Part shown: positions 1-8,616 of the stretch, piece by piece | Layout of the letters: each line of letters starts with the position of its first letter | How positions within the stretch are numbered: position 1 is the stretch's first letter | Source: Mycobacterium sp. KBS0706 | Lineage (GTDB): Bacteria; Pseudomonadota; Alphaproteobacteria; DSM-16000; Inquilinaceae | Direction of reading: 5' to 3' | DNA: 64,000 bases | NCBI RefSeq assembly: GCF_005938675.2 | Contig: NZ_VCCH02000009.1 | Coordinates: 1 to 64,000, forward strand | Notes under the pieces: model-generated | What the model saw: only the letters and a program-made list of their open reading frames with translations | Told to the model about the DNA's origin: nothing | The model's database searches: none | Position numbers and translations under genes: made by a program

Positions 1-30
1 AGTGGAGTAGGGCGCCCGCACTCTGCGGCA

Positions 31-58
31 GGTTGGGTTCGCAAGGGCGAACCCAACC
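31..58 (-). terminator. Rho-independent-type hairpin after the peptide-binding protein gene
   Basis: A perfect 12-bp inverted repeat (GGTTGGGTTCGC / GCGAACCCAACC) with a 4-base loop lies 13 bases beyond the stop codon of the minus-strand binding-protein gene. There is no clear run of T on either side, so its strength as a terminator is uncertain. It could also serve a gene entering from the left of the window. Confidence 0.65.
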
Positions 59-71
59 GAGGCCGCTCCCG

Positions 72-1736
72 TCAGGCCGCCAGCCACACCGTGTTCAGAT
101 GCATCTCGCGGGCGAAGTGGTATTCGAAGCCCTGCACCTTGTCGGTGCTGGCGGTAAAGATCTTCAGCCAGAACGGGATGATGGCGATTGCGTCCTCCTG
201 CATGATCTGCTCCAGCTGGTGCACCAGGACCTTGCGCTTTTCGAGGTCGAGCGTCGCCTGGGCCTGGTCGAGGATCTCGTCGAATTCCGGGTTGGCGTAG
301 CCGGTCTCGTTCCAGGCCACGCCGCTGCGATAGCCCAGCGCCAGCACCTGCACCGCCAGCGGCCGGGTCAGCCACTGCGTCACCGAGAACGGCCATTTGG
401 TCCAGCGGTCCCAGAAGGTGGCGCCGGGCAGGACGCTGACCTTGAGGTCGATCCCCGCCGGCTTGACCATCTCCGACAGCACCTGGGCGGTGTCGATCTC
501 GTGCTTCAGCGCGTCCTGGCAGTTGATCTCGATCGACAGCCCGTTCGGGAAGCCGGCGTCAGCCAAGAGCTTCCTGGCCTTGTCGATGTCCGGCGCCGGG
601 GGCGGCAGGGGCGTGTATTCCGGATGGATCGGCGAGACGTGGAAATCCTCGCCGGGCGTGCCGAAGCCCTGATAGGCCAGCTCGGTCAGGCGCTTGTGGT
701 CGACGCAGGCCTGGATCGCCTGGCGCACCGCCTTCTTGTCGAAGGGCGGTTCGCTGATGCGGAAGCGGGCGACGCCGGTCTCCGCCGTCAGCTTCTCGTA
801 GGTCTTCAGATTCGGCACGGACTGCACCGCCGGCAGCAGGTTGACCGGAACCTGGCTCACCAGATCGACCTGGCCGGAGCCCAGCGCCGCCAGCCAGGCG
901 GCCGGGTCGCTGCCGAGGTCGATGTATTCGACGCCGTCGAGATGGACCTCCTCGCCCCAATATTCCGCCGCCGGCCGCTTCTCGAACACGGCGCGCGACC
1001 CGACCGCCGCCTCCTTCAGCGTAAACGGGCCGGTGCCGACCGGGGTCTTCATCAGGTTGGCGCCGGACTTGGCGAAGTCGCGATGGCTGATCAGCGCCGG
1101 ATAGTCGCCCAGGCTTTCCGGGAACTGCAGCATCGGGCTCTGCAGATGGAAGCGCACGGTGTGGTCATCGACCCGCTCGATGGCACCGGGCGCCATCTTG
1201 ACCGCGTCCCCCTCCTTCACCGTCAGGCCGCTGAACCGGCCCTGGTTGGAGGAGCCAGTCTTGCTGTCGAGCCAGCGGGTGAAGGTGGCGATCACGTCGT
1301 CGGCGTTGAACGCGTCGCCATTGTTCCACTTCACCCCCTTGCGCAGGTGGAAGGTCCATTGGCTGACGTCGTCATTCGCCTCCCATTTCTCGGCCAGCCA
1401 GGGCCGGGCGACGTCGTCGGTGCCGATCGACACCAGCGGCTCGATGATCAGCCGCGCGACATTGCCCTTCTCCGACCAGTCGTAGATGGCGGGATCGGCG
1501 CAATCCATCACTGGCATGCCGATGCGCAAGGTCCCGCCCTTGCGCGGCGTGTCCTGCGCCATGGCCTGCGGGATCACGGCCTCGCCGGTGATCCGCCCGG
1601 CCATGGCATAGGCGGCCGGCGCCGCCATGCCGAGCAGCGCCGCGGTGCGGATGAAGTCGCGCCGCCCGATCCGGCCGGCCTTGAGCTGCTCGGCCATCGG
1701 CGGAATCGCGGGATGAAGCCTCGTCTCGTCGTCCAT
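72..1736 (-). CDS. ABC transporter substrate-binding protein, family 5 (peptide/opine type), Tat-exported
   Basis: Periplasmic solute receptor of 554 aa, the usual size for SBP family 5 (dipeptide/nickel/opine). The N-terminus carries a twin-arginine signal (GRRDFIRTAALLG, about residues 23-35) followed by an Ala-rich hydrophobic stretch ending near AMAQ. Family features such as LAEKWEANDD...FHLRKGVKWNNGD and an extended DPAAWLAALGSGQVDL segment follow. I chose the ATG at 1736 because GGGGTG lies just upstream and the Tat signal follows directly; the open frame extends further upstream only as a shadow of the enolase gene. It is last in the minus-strand catabolic cluster. No permease or ATPase gene is nearby, so it must use a transporter encoded elsewhere. 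The ligand is unknown, perhaps an N-methylated amino acid or sugar acid given the neighbours. Confidence 0.88.
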   Translation of the reverse strand: MDDETRLHPAIPPMAEQLKAGRIGRRDFIRTAALLGMAAPAAYAMAGRITGEAVIPQAMAQDTPRKGGTLRIGMPVMDCADPAIYDWSEKGNVARLIIEPLVSIGTDDVARPWLAEKWEANDDVSQWTFHLRKGVKWNNGDAFNADDVIATFTRWLDSKTGSSNQGRFSGLTVKEGDAVKMAPGAIERVDDHTVRFHLQSPMLQFPESLGDYPALISHRDFAKSGANLMKTPVGTGPFTLKEAAVGSRAVFEKRPAAEYWGEEVHLDGVEYIDLGSDPAAWLAALGSGQVDLVSQVPVNLLPAVQSVPNLKTYEKLTAETGVARFRISEPPFDKKAVRQAIQACVDHKRLTELAYQGFGTPGEDFHVSPIHPEYTPLPPPAPDIDKARKLLADAGFPNGLSIEINCQDALKHEIDTAQVLSEMVKPAGIDLKVSVLPGATFWDRWTKWPFSVTQWLTRPLAVQVLALGYRSGVAWNETGYANPEFDEILDQAQATLDLEKRKVLVHQLEQIMQEDAIAIIPFWLKIFTASTDKVQGFEYHFAREMHLNTVWLAA

Positions 1737-1789
1737 GATGCACCCCTGCTTGTTGCTCTCCGGCCCCTGCCGGGCCGGTTCGATCATTG

Positions 1790-2974
1790 TCAGTTCAGCG
1801 GCAGCCGGCGGAAGCGGTCCGGCCGGAACGGGTCGCGGAAATGCTGCATCGGCCCGTTCTCGGTGAAATGCCGGTGCCAGCGGTCCAGCGCCTGGCGGTC
1901 GAGGGTGACGCCGAGGCCAGGCCCGTCCGGCACCCGCACCGTGTTGCCGGACTGGCGGAACGGCCCGCCCTCGATCACGTCGCCGACCTGCCAACGGAAC
2001 AGCGACTGCGCCGGCTCGCGGATCCACGCCGTCGCCGCCGAGACCTGGAGATAGGCGGCGGTGCAGATGCCGGTGTCGCCGCTGTAGCACCAGAAATCGA
2101 CGCCCGTGGCCTCGCAGCCGGCGATGAAGCGCAGCGTCCGGCCGATGCCGCCATGCACGGCGAAGTTGGTGACGAAGGCGTCGGGCACGCCCAGCGCCAA
2201 AGCGCGGCGCAGGTCTGGCACATGCGAGGAGAACGGGATGGCGCTGTGCTGCCGTAGCTTCTGCATCTCCTCGAAGGTCGCGACCGGGTCCTCGTAATTG
2301 CGGATGTTGTAGGGCTCGATCGCCTGCAGCACATGGCGCGCCGTGGGCAGCGACCACTGCATGTTGGAATCGAGCCGGATCATCGCCTCCGGCCCCAGCG
2401 CCTCGCGCAGCTTGCGGACGGTGCGGATCTCGAGCTCCGGGTCGCCGAGGCTGAGCTTGCCTTCGAAGAAGGTCGAGCCGTGTGCCTCGCGCATCCGCAG
2501 GCAATAGTCGACGATCGCCGCGGCCGACATCTCGCCGCCGGCTGCGCCCGCGGCCTCGCGGAAGCTGAAATATTCGGTGAAGGGAATGTCGTGCCGGACG
2601 GCGCCGCCGAGCAGCTTGTGGATCGGCTGGCCCCATTCCTTGCCGCGGATGTCCCACAGCGCCATCTCCAGCGCGCCGAAGGCGATCACCACGGCGTTCT
2701 CGCCGGTGTTGGCGGTGATCTGGATCGAAGGCAGGCACAGGCTCTCGATCGCGGCGATGTCGAGCGGGTCCCGGCCGATGATCCGCGGCGCCAGCTCATG
2801 CTCGATGATCGGGCCGAAATGCCACCACGGCGCCTCGCCGAGCCCGGTGATGCCGGCATCGGTCTCGACCTCGATGATGCATTTGGAGGAGCCTGGATAG
2901 GCGCCGACCGACCAGTGGAACGGGGCGTCGAGCGGGATGTTGACCGGGGTGGTCCGGATCCGGGTGATCTTCAA
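1790..2974 (-). CDS. Enolase-superfamily dehydratase/racemase (mandelate racemase / glucarate dehydratase-like)
   Basis: 394 aa, typical for the mandelate racemase/muconate lactonizing group, which abstracts a proton alpha to a carboxylate using a Mg2+-stabilised enolate. Visible features: N-terminal capping domain (about 1-125), then a barrel with Lys173 in EGKLS, metal-ligand candidates Asp202/Asn204 in LDSN and Glu228 in YEDP, and a His at 251 in FSSHVPD. It lies 53 bp upstream of the binding-protein gene, same strand. A 44-bp operator-like sequence shared with the LysR promoter lies about 50 bp upstream of its start. The real substrate cannot be read from the sequence; sugar-acid dehydratase and amino-acid-betaine epimerase (HpbD-like) are both possible, the latter favoured by the demethylase-like neighbour. 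Confidence 0.85.
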   Translation of the reverse strand: MKITRIRTTPVNIPLDAPFHWSVGAYPGSSKCIIEVETDAGITGLGEAPWWHFGPIIEHELAPRIIGRDPLDIAAIESLCLPSIQITANTGENAVVIAFGALEMALWDIRGKEWGQPIHKLLGGAVRHDIPFTEYFSFREAAGAAGGEMSAAAIVDYCLRMREAHGSTFFEGKLSLGDPELEIRTVRKLREALGPEAMIRLDSNMQWSLPTARHVLQAIEPYNIRNYEDPVATFEEMQKLRQHSAIPFSSHVPDLRRALALGVPDAFVTNFAVHGGIGRTLRFIAGCEATGVDFWCYSGDTGICTAAYLQVSAATAWIREPAQSLFRWQVGDVIEGGPFRQSGNTVRVPDGPGLGVTLDRQALDRWHRHFTENGPMQHFRDPFRPDRFRRLPLN

Positions 2975-3024
2975 GCGGCCCTCCGTTCACGGCATCCACA
3001 ACCGTCCCCGACCCCCTGGCCAGC

Positions 3025-3068
3025 GTAAACCGAATTCTCCTCACCCCTGCATGAGCCAGATCGATACA
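3025..3068. promoter_or_regulatory. Putative LysR operator, copy A
   Basis: The 44-bp segment matches 35 of 44 positions, without gaps, with the segment at 6264-6307 next to the LysR gene. The core contains GTAAACCGAATT and TCA-N8-GCATGA-like dyad symmetry. It lies 51 bp upstream of the enolase-type gene, nearly the same distance as copy B lies from the flavoenzyme gene. Assignment to the LysR protein encoded at 6303 is inference. Confidence 0.6.
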
Positions 3069-3108
3069 GGAGGTCGTTCAGGCACCGCCCCATGCGAGGG
3101 GCACTCAA

Positions 3109-3204
3109 CACCGTCATGGCGAGGCGCGTAGCGCCGTGGCCATCCAGGGGCCGGTGCGAGCCGCCCTGGATGACCACGCCCCTTCGGGGCTCGCCATGAC
3201 GGTG
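3109..3204. repeat. Intergenic inverted repeat (REP-like, GTCATGGCGAG type)
   Basis: A 15-bp perfect inverted repeat (CACCGTCATGGCGAG / CTCGCCATGACGGTG) encloses a second, imperfect pair (CCATCCAGGG / CCCTGGATGA). It sits between the ornithine cyclodeaminase-like gene and copy A of the operator. It resembles the element at 49910-50069 in overall plan (outer GTCATnGCGAG arms, inner CAATCCAG/CTGGATTG-type arms). It may also end transcription coming from 3227. Confidence 0.7.
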
Positions 3205-3226
3205 GAGGGAACGAGCTCCAATCCGA

Positions 3227-4171
3227 TCAGCCGCTGACATGTCTCCGGGCAAGATCGTGGAAAGCGCGCGCGACCATCAGGTCGAGATGGCCGCCGCCGG
3301 CATTCTTGAACAGCGTGATCTCGTCGGCCGACCGGCGGCCCGCGGCGCCCGCGCACAGCTCGGCCAGTTCGGCGACCACATCCTCCGGAGCGATGGCGCC
3401 GGCGGCGATCGCCTGGCTGAACTCGCCGCAATGGCCGACGGCGAAACGGCGCGTGTCGACGAACAGCCGGGCCCGGCGCATCGCCTCGTCATCGGCCTCG
3501 CGCATCTCCGGGGTGAAGGACCCGACCAGGTCGACATGCGCGCCCGGCTTCAGCCAGACGCCGCGCAGCACCGGATCGCGGGACGCCGTGACGCAGGAGA
3601 TGATGTCGGCTTGGCGCACCGCCGCCTCGGCGTCCTCGACGGCGCCGATCTCGACGCCGGGGACGGAGAGGGCGGCCGCCAGCGCCCGGGCCTTCTCCGC
3701 CGTGCGGTTCCAGATCGCCACGCGCCTGATCGGGGGGCGGACGGCCAGCAGGTAGCGGATCTGCGTCTCCGCCTGCGCCCCGGCGCCCAGCACCGCCAGC
3801 GTCGCCGCATCCGGCCGGGCCAGCAGGTCGGCGCCGAGGGCGGAATCGGCCGCGGTCTTGGCGCGGGTGAAGCTCTCGCCGGTGATCACGGCCTGGGGCC
3901 GGCCGTCCTGGCCGTCGAACAGCACGACGACCGACCGAATGTTCGGCCCGGCGCCGCGCGCCTCATTGCCGGGAAACACCGCAGCCAGCTTCGCCCCCAG
4001 CGCCGTTCCTGGCTGCCACGCCACCCAGCTCATCAGGCTGTTGGGCGGTTCCTGCAGCAGCAGGCGCTCGACCGCTCCGATCCCCTGCCGATGCCCGTCG
4101 CGCAGCCGTTCGACCAGCCAGAGCGGGTCGAATTCCAGTGCGTCGGCATCGATGGCGCGGATCGGCGCCAT
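3227..4171 (-). CDS. Ornithine cyclodeaminase / mu-crystallin family protein
   Basis: 314 aa, full family length. Family members are NAD(P)-dependent deaminases or imine reductases (ornithine cyclodeaminase, alanine dehydrogenase, ketimine reductase). The Rossmann motif VLGAGAQAETQIRYL and the following IWNRTAEKARALAA are typical, as is the late segment DEITLFKNAGGGHLDL. The start codon overlaps the stop of the upstream flavoenzyme gene (TGATG), so the two are translationally coupled. In this context a role in processing the amino acid or imine released by the flavoenzyme is plausible, but the substrate is not determinable. Confidence 0.9.
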   Translation of the reverse strand: MAPIRAIDADALEFDPLWLVERLRDGHRQGIGAVERLLLQEPPNSLMSWVAWQPGTALGAKLAAVFPGNEARGAGPNIRSVVVLFDGQDGRPQAVITGESFTRAKTAADSALGADLLARPDAATLAVLGAGAQAETQIRYLLAVRPPIRRVAIWNRTAEKARALAAALSVPGVEIGAVEDAEAAVRQADIISCVTASRDPVLRGVWLKPGAHVDLVGSFTPEMREADDEAMRRARLFVDTRRFAVGHCGEFSQAIAAGAIAPEDVVAELAELCAGAAGRRSADEITLFKNAGGGHLDLMVARAFHDLARRHVSG

Positions 4172-6210
4172 CAGACGTCCTTCAGCAGCCGCAGCGCATC
4201 ATAGACCGCGGCGTGGATGTTGCGGGAGGAGACGGCGTCGCCGATCCGCCACAGCACGAAGCGGCCCTCCGGGTTGCGCCGCACCGCCTGCGGCCGGCCG
4301 GCGATCATCGCCTCGTAGTCGACGGCGCCGAGATTGGCGGACAGCGGCTTCAGCGCGAAATACAGCTCGTCCAGCGGCAGGGTGCCGTGCTCGACCACCA
4401 CCTGGTCGGCCCGCTTCTCGACCCGGCGATGCCCATATTCGTCGAGGAAGCTGGCGACGAGGCGATTGCCGTCGCGCCGCACGCTCTCCAGCCGCAGGTT
4501 GATCGTCACCTGCACGCCATGCTCGGAGAAGGCGCGGAAATAGGCCGGATAGCTGGTGCCGCCGACATCCGGGGCCAGCATCCGCTCAGGCGTCACCAGC
4601 TCCAGCCTGCTGCCGGCGCCGGCGATGAACTCCGCCGCGGTCAGGCCGGGATGGGCGCCGTTGTCGTCGTACAGCAGCACGGTCTCGGCCGGCTTGGCGG
4701 CACCGGACAGGATGTCCCAGCTGGTGGTCACCAGATCCTCGCCGGCGTCGAGGAAGCTGGTGTTCGGCAGGCCGCCCGTCGCCACCACAACGACGTCCGG
4801 CGCCTCGGCCAGCACGTCATCGGCCTCGGCATAGGTGTTGAAGCGCATGGCCACGCCGTGACGCTCGCATTCGGCCATGCGCCAGTCGACGATGCCCAGG
4901 ATCTCGCGCCGGCGCTGCAGGCCCGCGGTGATGCGGATCTGGCCGCCCGGCTGGTCCGCCGCCTCGAACAGGGTGACGGCATGGCCGCGCTCACCGGCCA
5001 CCCGCGCCGCCTCCAGCCCGGCCGGGCCGGCGCCGACCACCACCACCTTGCGCCGCGGGCCGGTGCTACGCGGCACGACATGCGGCATCGTCGCCTCGCG
5101 CCCGGTGGCGGCGTTGTGGATGCAGACGGCCTGGCCGCCGTAGATGCTGTCGATGCAGTAGCCCATGCCGACGCAGGGCCGGATCTCGGCCTCGCGCCCC
5201 TCGATCACCTTGCGGGCGATGTGCGGGTCGGCCATGTGCGGCCGGGTCATCCCGACCATGTCCAGCTTGCCGCTCTCGATGGCGTGGCGGGCGGTGGCGA
5301 CGTCCTGGATCCGGGCGGCGTGGAAGGTCGGCACCTTCGCCGCCGCCCGCACCTCGCCGGCGAAGTCGAGATGCGGGGCGGAGCGGGCGCCCATGCCGGG
5401 AATGACATGCGACAGCGCCTCGTCGGTGTCGATGTGGCCCTTGATGACGTTGACGAAGTCGATCAGGCCGGAGGCGACCAGCCGCCGCGCGATCTCCAAC
5501 CCCTCGGCCTTGGACAGGCCGCGCTCCCAATCCTCGTCGCAGACCATGCGGGTGCCGACGATGAAATCCGGCCCGACCCGGTCGCGGATCGCGCGCAGCA
5601 CCTGGAAGGCGAAGCGCATCCGGTCGTCCAGGCCGCCGCCATAGTCGTCGTCGCGCTGGTTGGTGGCCGGCGACCAGAACTGGTCGATCAGGTGGCCGTA
5701 GCATTCGAGCTCCAGCCCGTCGAGGCCGCCGGCCTGCACCCGCTCGGCGCCGTCGGCATAGGCGGCGACGATGCGCTCGATGTCCCAATCCTCCATCGCC
5801 TTGGGGAAGGCACGGTGCGCCGGCTCGCGCACCGGGGAGGGGGCGACCACCGGCAGCCAGTCCTCCTTCGACCAGCTGGTGCGGCGGCCGAGATGGGTGA
5901 CCTGGATCATCACCGCGGCACCGTGCGAATGCACATCGTCCGCCAGCTCCTGCAGCCAGCGCACCACCTCGTCCTTGTAGAGCAGGATGTTGCCGAAGGC
6001 CTGCGGGCTGTCCGGCGCGACCACGGAGGAGCCGCCGATCATGGTCAGGGCGATGCCGCCCTTGGCTTTCTCGGCGTGATACAGGCGGTACCGCTCCTTC
6101 GGCAGGCCGTCCTCGGTATAGGCCGGCTCATGCGCGGTCGACATGAAGCGGTTGCGCAGGGTCAGGTGGCGCAGCGTGTAGGGCTGCAGCAGGGGATCGG
6201 CGTTCGACAT
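4171..6210 (-). CDS. NADH:flavin oxidoreductase with C-terminal NAD(P)-binding domains (dienoyl-CoA reductase / TMADH / N-methylproline demethylase group)
   Basis: 679 aa with an old-yellow-enzyme barrel (about 1-340), an Fe-S segment (346-363) and FAD/NAD-binding domains (from VVVVGAGPAGLEAARVAG). This architecture is that of trimethylamine dehydrogenase, 2,4-dienoyl-CoA reductase and stachydrine/N-methylproline demethylases. The Fe-S region has Cys346, Cys352 and Cys363, but the position expected for the second cysteine is Met349, so only three of four usual ligands are visible. First gene of the minus-strand cluster, transcribed away from the LysR gene. With the ornithine cyclodeaminase-like and enolase-like genes it suggests breakdown of an N-methylated amino acid; that is inference. 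Confidence 0.85.
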   Translation of the reverse strand: MSNADPLLQPYTLRHLTLRNRFMSTAHEPAYTEDGLPKERYRLYHAEKAKGGIALTMIGGSSVVAPDSPQAFGNILLYKDEVVRWLQELADDVHSHGAAVMIQVTHLGRRTSWSKEDWLPVVAPSPVREPAHRAFPKAMEDWDIERIVAAYADGAERVQAGGLDGLELECYGHLIDQFWSPATNQRDDDYGGGLDDRMRFAFQVLRAIRDRVGPDFIVGTRMVCDEDWERGLSKAEGLEIARRLVASGLIDFVNVIKGHIDTDEALSHVIPGMGARSAPHLDFAGEVRAAAKVPTFHAARIQDVATARHAIESGKLDMVGMTRPHMADPHIARKVIEGREAEIRPCVGMGYCIDSIYGGQAVCIHNAATGREATMPHVVPRSTGPRRKVVVVGAGPAGLEAARVAGERGHAVTLFEAADQPGGQIRITAGLQRRREILGIVDWRMAECERHGVAMRFNTYAEADDVLAEAPDVVVVATGGLPNTSFLDAGEDLVTTSWDILSGAAKPAETVLLYDDNGAHPGLTAAEFIAGAGSRLELVTPERMLAPDVGGTSYPAYFRAFSEHGVQVTINLRLESVRRDGNRLVASFLDEYGHRRVEKRADQVVVEHGTLPLDELYFALKPLSANLGAVDYEAMIAGRPQAVRRNPEGRFVLWRIGDAVSSRNIHAAVYDALRLLKDV

Positions 6211-6263
6211 GTCCGGTGGCGGATCGTTGTGACGGTTTCACTCTTCCGGGCTGCCGGCCGATG

Positions 6264-6307
6264 GTAAACCGAATTTCCTTCACGCCGGCATGAGCCCAGT
6301 CGATGCA
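6264..6307. promoter_or_regulatory. Putative LysR operator, copy B
   Basis: Second copy of the 44-bp sequence described at 3025-3068. It begins 54 bp upstream of the flavoenzyme start (6210) and runs into the start codon of the LysR gene (6303). The part TCACGC-CG-GCATGA is a near-perfect palindrome. Placement suits activation of the divergent minus-strand operon combined with autorepression. Confidence 0.65.
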
Positions 6308-7229
6308 AACCCTCCGCGGCAGCCTGCCCTCGCTCAACGCCCTGGCGGTGTTCGAGGCGTCGGCGCGGCGGCTCAGCTTCTCCAGGGCGGCGGAGGACCT
6401 GGCGATCACCCAGTCGGCGGTCAGCCACGGCATCCGGCAGCTCGAGGCGTCGCTCGGGCTCGACTTGTTCATCCGCCATCACCGAAGGCTGGAGCTGTCG
6501 CCGGAGGGTGAGCGGCTATACGCCGCCGTCGCCATCAGCCTGTCCGCGATCGCGCAAGCCGTGGACGACATCACCGGCCGGTCCATGGCGGCGGCGCAGC
6601 GCGAGATCGTGATCGGGGTCTCGACCTCGATGGCGGCGCATTGGCTGCTGCCGCGCTTCGCCGTCTTCCGCGCGGCCTTTCCGGTGGTGCCCCTGCGCAT
6701 CCAGACGATCGACCGCGATGCCGACCCGGGCGAGGACGGCATCGACGTCGTGATCCGGCTCGGCGACGGCAAATGGCCCGACCACGACACCATCCCGTTG
6801 TGGGAGGAGCATGTGCATGCGGTCGCCAGCCCGGCCTATCTGGTTGAGCATGGCCCGCTGCGCGACGCTGCCGACCTGCACCGCTGCCAGTTGATCCATT
6901 ACGAGGATCCGCTGCGCCGCCGCGCCACCTGGGGCGAATGGTTCGCCGCCTTGGGCCTGCCGGCGCCGGGGCCGGCCCGGTCGCTGCGGGTGACCGACCA
7001 TACGGTGGCGCTGCAGGCGGCAATGGACGGGCAGGGGGTGACGCTGGGCTGGCGCCCGATCATCGACGACCTGATCCGGACCGGCCGCCTGGCCGATGCC
7101 TTCCCCCGGCACTTCGCGACCGGCCGGCACTTCTACATCGTCACCGTCCGCGGTGCGACGCTGCGCAAGCCGCTGTCGCTGTTCTGCGACTGGCTGGCCG
7201 CCCAGGCCGCGGCGATGAAGGGCTGGTGA
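6303..7229 (+). CDS. LysR-family transcriptional regulator, GcvA-like
   Basis: 308 aa. An N-terminal winged helix (about 9-68; SFSRAAEDLAITQSAVSHG is the recognition region) precedes a substrate-binding regulatory domain of periplasmic-binding fold. The effector domain (segments such as HAVASPAYL and LHRCQLIHYED) resembles GcvA-type regulators. It is divergent from the catabolic operon at 6210, the standard arrangement for a LysR activator and its target. The 44-bp sequence overlapping its start codon recurs before 2974, making both transcription units candidate targets. Confidence 0.9.
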   Translation: MQTLRGSLPSLNALAVFEASARRLSFSRAAEDLAITQSAVSHGIRQLEASLGLDLFIRHHRRLELSPEGERLYAAVAISLSAIAQAVDDITGRSMAAAQREIVIGVSTSMAAHWLLPRFAVFRAAFPVVPLRIQTIDRDADPGEDGIDVVIRLGDGKWPDHDTIPLWEEHVHAVASPAYLVEHGPLRDAADLHRCQLIHYEDPLRRRATWGEWFAALGLPAPGPARSLRVTDHTVALQAAMDGQGVTLGWRPIIDDLIRTGRLADAFPRHFATGRHFYIVTVRGATLRKPLSLFCDWLAAQAAAMKGW

Positions 7230-7233
7230 GCCC

Positions 7234-8616
7234 TCAGGCCTCGAAGCGCAGCACCACCGAGAATCCGTTTTCGGGATCATGGCGGAAGGCGATGCGGCCG
7301 CGATGGGCCTTCATCACCTCGGCGGCGATGGCGAGGCCGAGCCCGGTGCCGGCGCCCGATCCGGAATGGAACGGCTCCAACGCCCGCTCCCGGTCGGCCT
7401 CCGGGATGCCCGGGCCGTCGTCGTTCACCTCGATCCACGCGCCGTCCGGCCAGGAATCGTCTGGACCACCGCCGACGCGGACCGACAGCCTTGTCTCGGC
7501 GCCGTGGACCAGGGCGTTGTGCATGATGTTGGACAGCGCCTCGCGCAGGCTGACCGCGTCGCCCTCGACCAGGACGGGCTGCTCCGGCGCCTCGAAGGCG
7601 ATGCGCACATCGCGGTCGAAGGACAGCGGCACCGCCGCCGCCAGCACCGTGCGGGCCAGCTCCACCAGGTCGACCGGGGCGAAGGCGCCGATCTCGGTCC
7701 GGTGGATCACTATGGCGTGGTTCAGCAGCTGGTTGGTCAGCCGCCCCAGCTCCGCCGTGCGCTGCCGCACCCGCTCCAGCTGTTGCTCGCGCCGCTCCGC
7801 CGATGCCTCGTGCCCCAGCAGCTCGACCTGGGCGTCGAGCGCGGCCAGCGGCGTGCGGATCTGGTGGGCGGCATCGGCGATGAAGCGCTGCATCAGGCCG
7901 ATGCGGCCGGCCAGCCGCCCCATGAACAGGTTGATCGAGGACACCAGCGTCCGGATCTCGGTGGGCGTGGCGAGGTCGAGCGGCTTCAGGTCGTCCGGCG
8001 CCCGGTCGGCCAGCGCCTTCTCGATCCGGATCAGCGGCGCCAGGGCCCAGCGCACCGCCACCGCGCCGGCCACCATGGTCAGCACCCCCATGGCCAGGAC
8101 GATCAGCACCGCCTGGCGGGTGAGCGACCGGGCCAAAGCGTCCCGCGCCCGGGTGGTCTGGGCCAGCACCACCGTGGCCCAGCCGCCGTTGGATTCGTCC
8201 ATCTTGCGGCCCAGCACGGCGACGCGAACCGCCTCGCCCTGGAAGCTGCCGTCCTCGACCACCACGCCGTGGCGGGCCTGCTGCGCGGTGGCCGGGTCGA
8301 GCGCGAGATCCGGATAGCCGGCCACCACCACGCCGCGCGGATCGACCACCTTGTAGTAGACGAGGTCGTAGGCGGAGAGGGAGGCGAAGGCGGCGACCGG
8401 CGGGTCGAGCGCGAGCACGCCGCCCTGCATGAACACGTTCTCGGCCACCTGCACCGCGCCGCCAACCAGCAGCCGGTCATAGGCCTCGCCGGCCGCCAGC
8501 CGGGCGTAATGCGCCGCGGCGGCGATCACCGCGGCCGTGCCGAGGCAGACCACCACCGCGATGAACGCGAGGATGCGGGCGTAGAGCGAGCCGCGGATGC
8601 GGTCAGCCGACGACAA
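7234..8616 (-). CDS. Sensor histidine kinase, TctE-like
   Basis: 460 aa inner-membrane kinase. TM1 lies near residues 15-36 and TM2 near 169-190, enclosing a periplasmic sensor domain of the TctE type. A HAMP-like linker follows, then the HisKA H-box with His251 (ADAAHQIRTPLAAL), the N-box NIMHNALVHGA and the G-boxes NDDGPGIP and GTGLGLAIA. It overlaps the 3' end of the response-regulator gene by 14 bp, so the two form one operon. The divergent ABC importer genes are the probable target of the pair; the signal is probably the imported solute or a related carboxylate (inference). Confidence 0.93.
   Translation of the reverse strand: MSSADRIRGSLYARILAFIAVVVCLGTAAVIAAAAHYARLAAGEAYDRLLVGGAVQVAENVFMQGGVLALDPPVAAFASLSAYDLVYYKVVDPRGVVVAGYPDLALDPATAQQARHGVVVEDGSFQGEAVRVAVLGRKMDESNGGWATVVLAQTTRARDALARSLTRQAVLIVLAMGVLTMVAGAVAVRWALAPLIRIEKALADRAPDDLKPLDLATPTEIRTLVSSINLFMGRLAGRIGLMQRFIADAAHQIRTPLAALDAQVELLGHEASAERREQQLERVRQRTAELGRLTNQLLNHAIVIHRTEIGAFAPVDLVELARTVLAAAVPLSFDRDVRIAFEAPEQPVLVEGDAVSLREALSNIMHNALVHGAETRLSVRVGGGPDDSWPDGAWIEVNDDGPGIPEADRERALEPFHSGSGAGTGLGLAIAAEVMKAHRGRIAFRHDPENGFSVVLRFEA

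Noticed and set aside
33..2054. 673-codon open frame on the plus strand
   Set aside because: It is the antisense shadow of the binding-protein and enolase-type genes, both of which have clear family sequence on the minus strand. Its translation is low-complexity Arg/Gly/His/Leu-rich.
4138..6267. 709-codon open frame on the plus strand
   Set aside because: Antisense to the flavin oxidoreductase gene; composition and lack of any motif mark it as a shadow of high-GC coding DNA.
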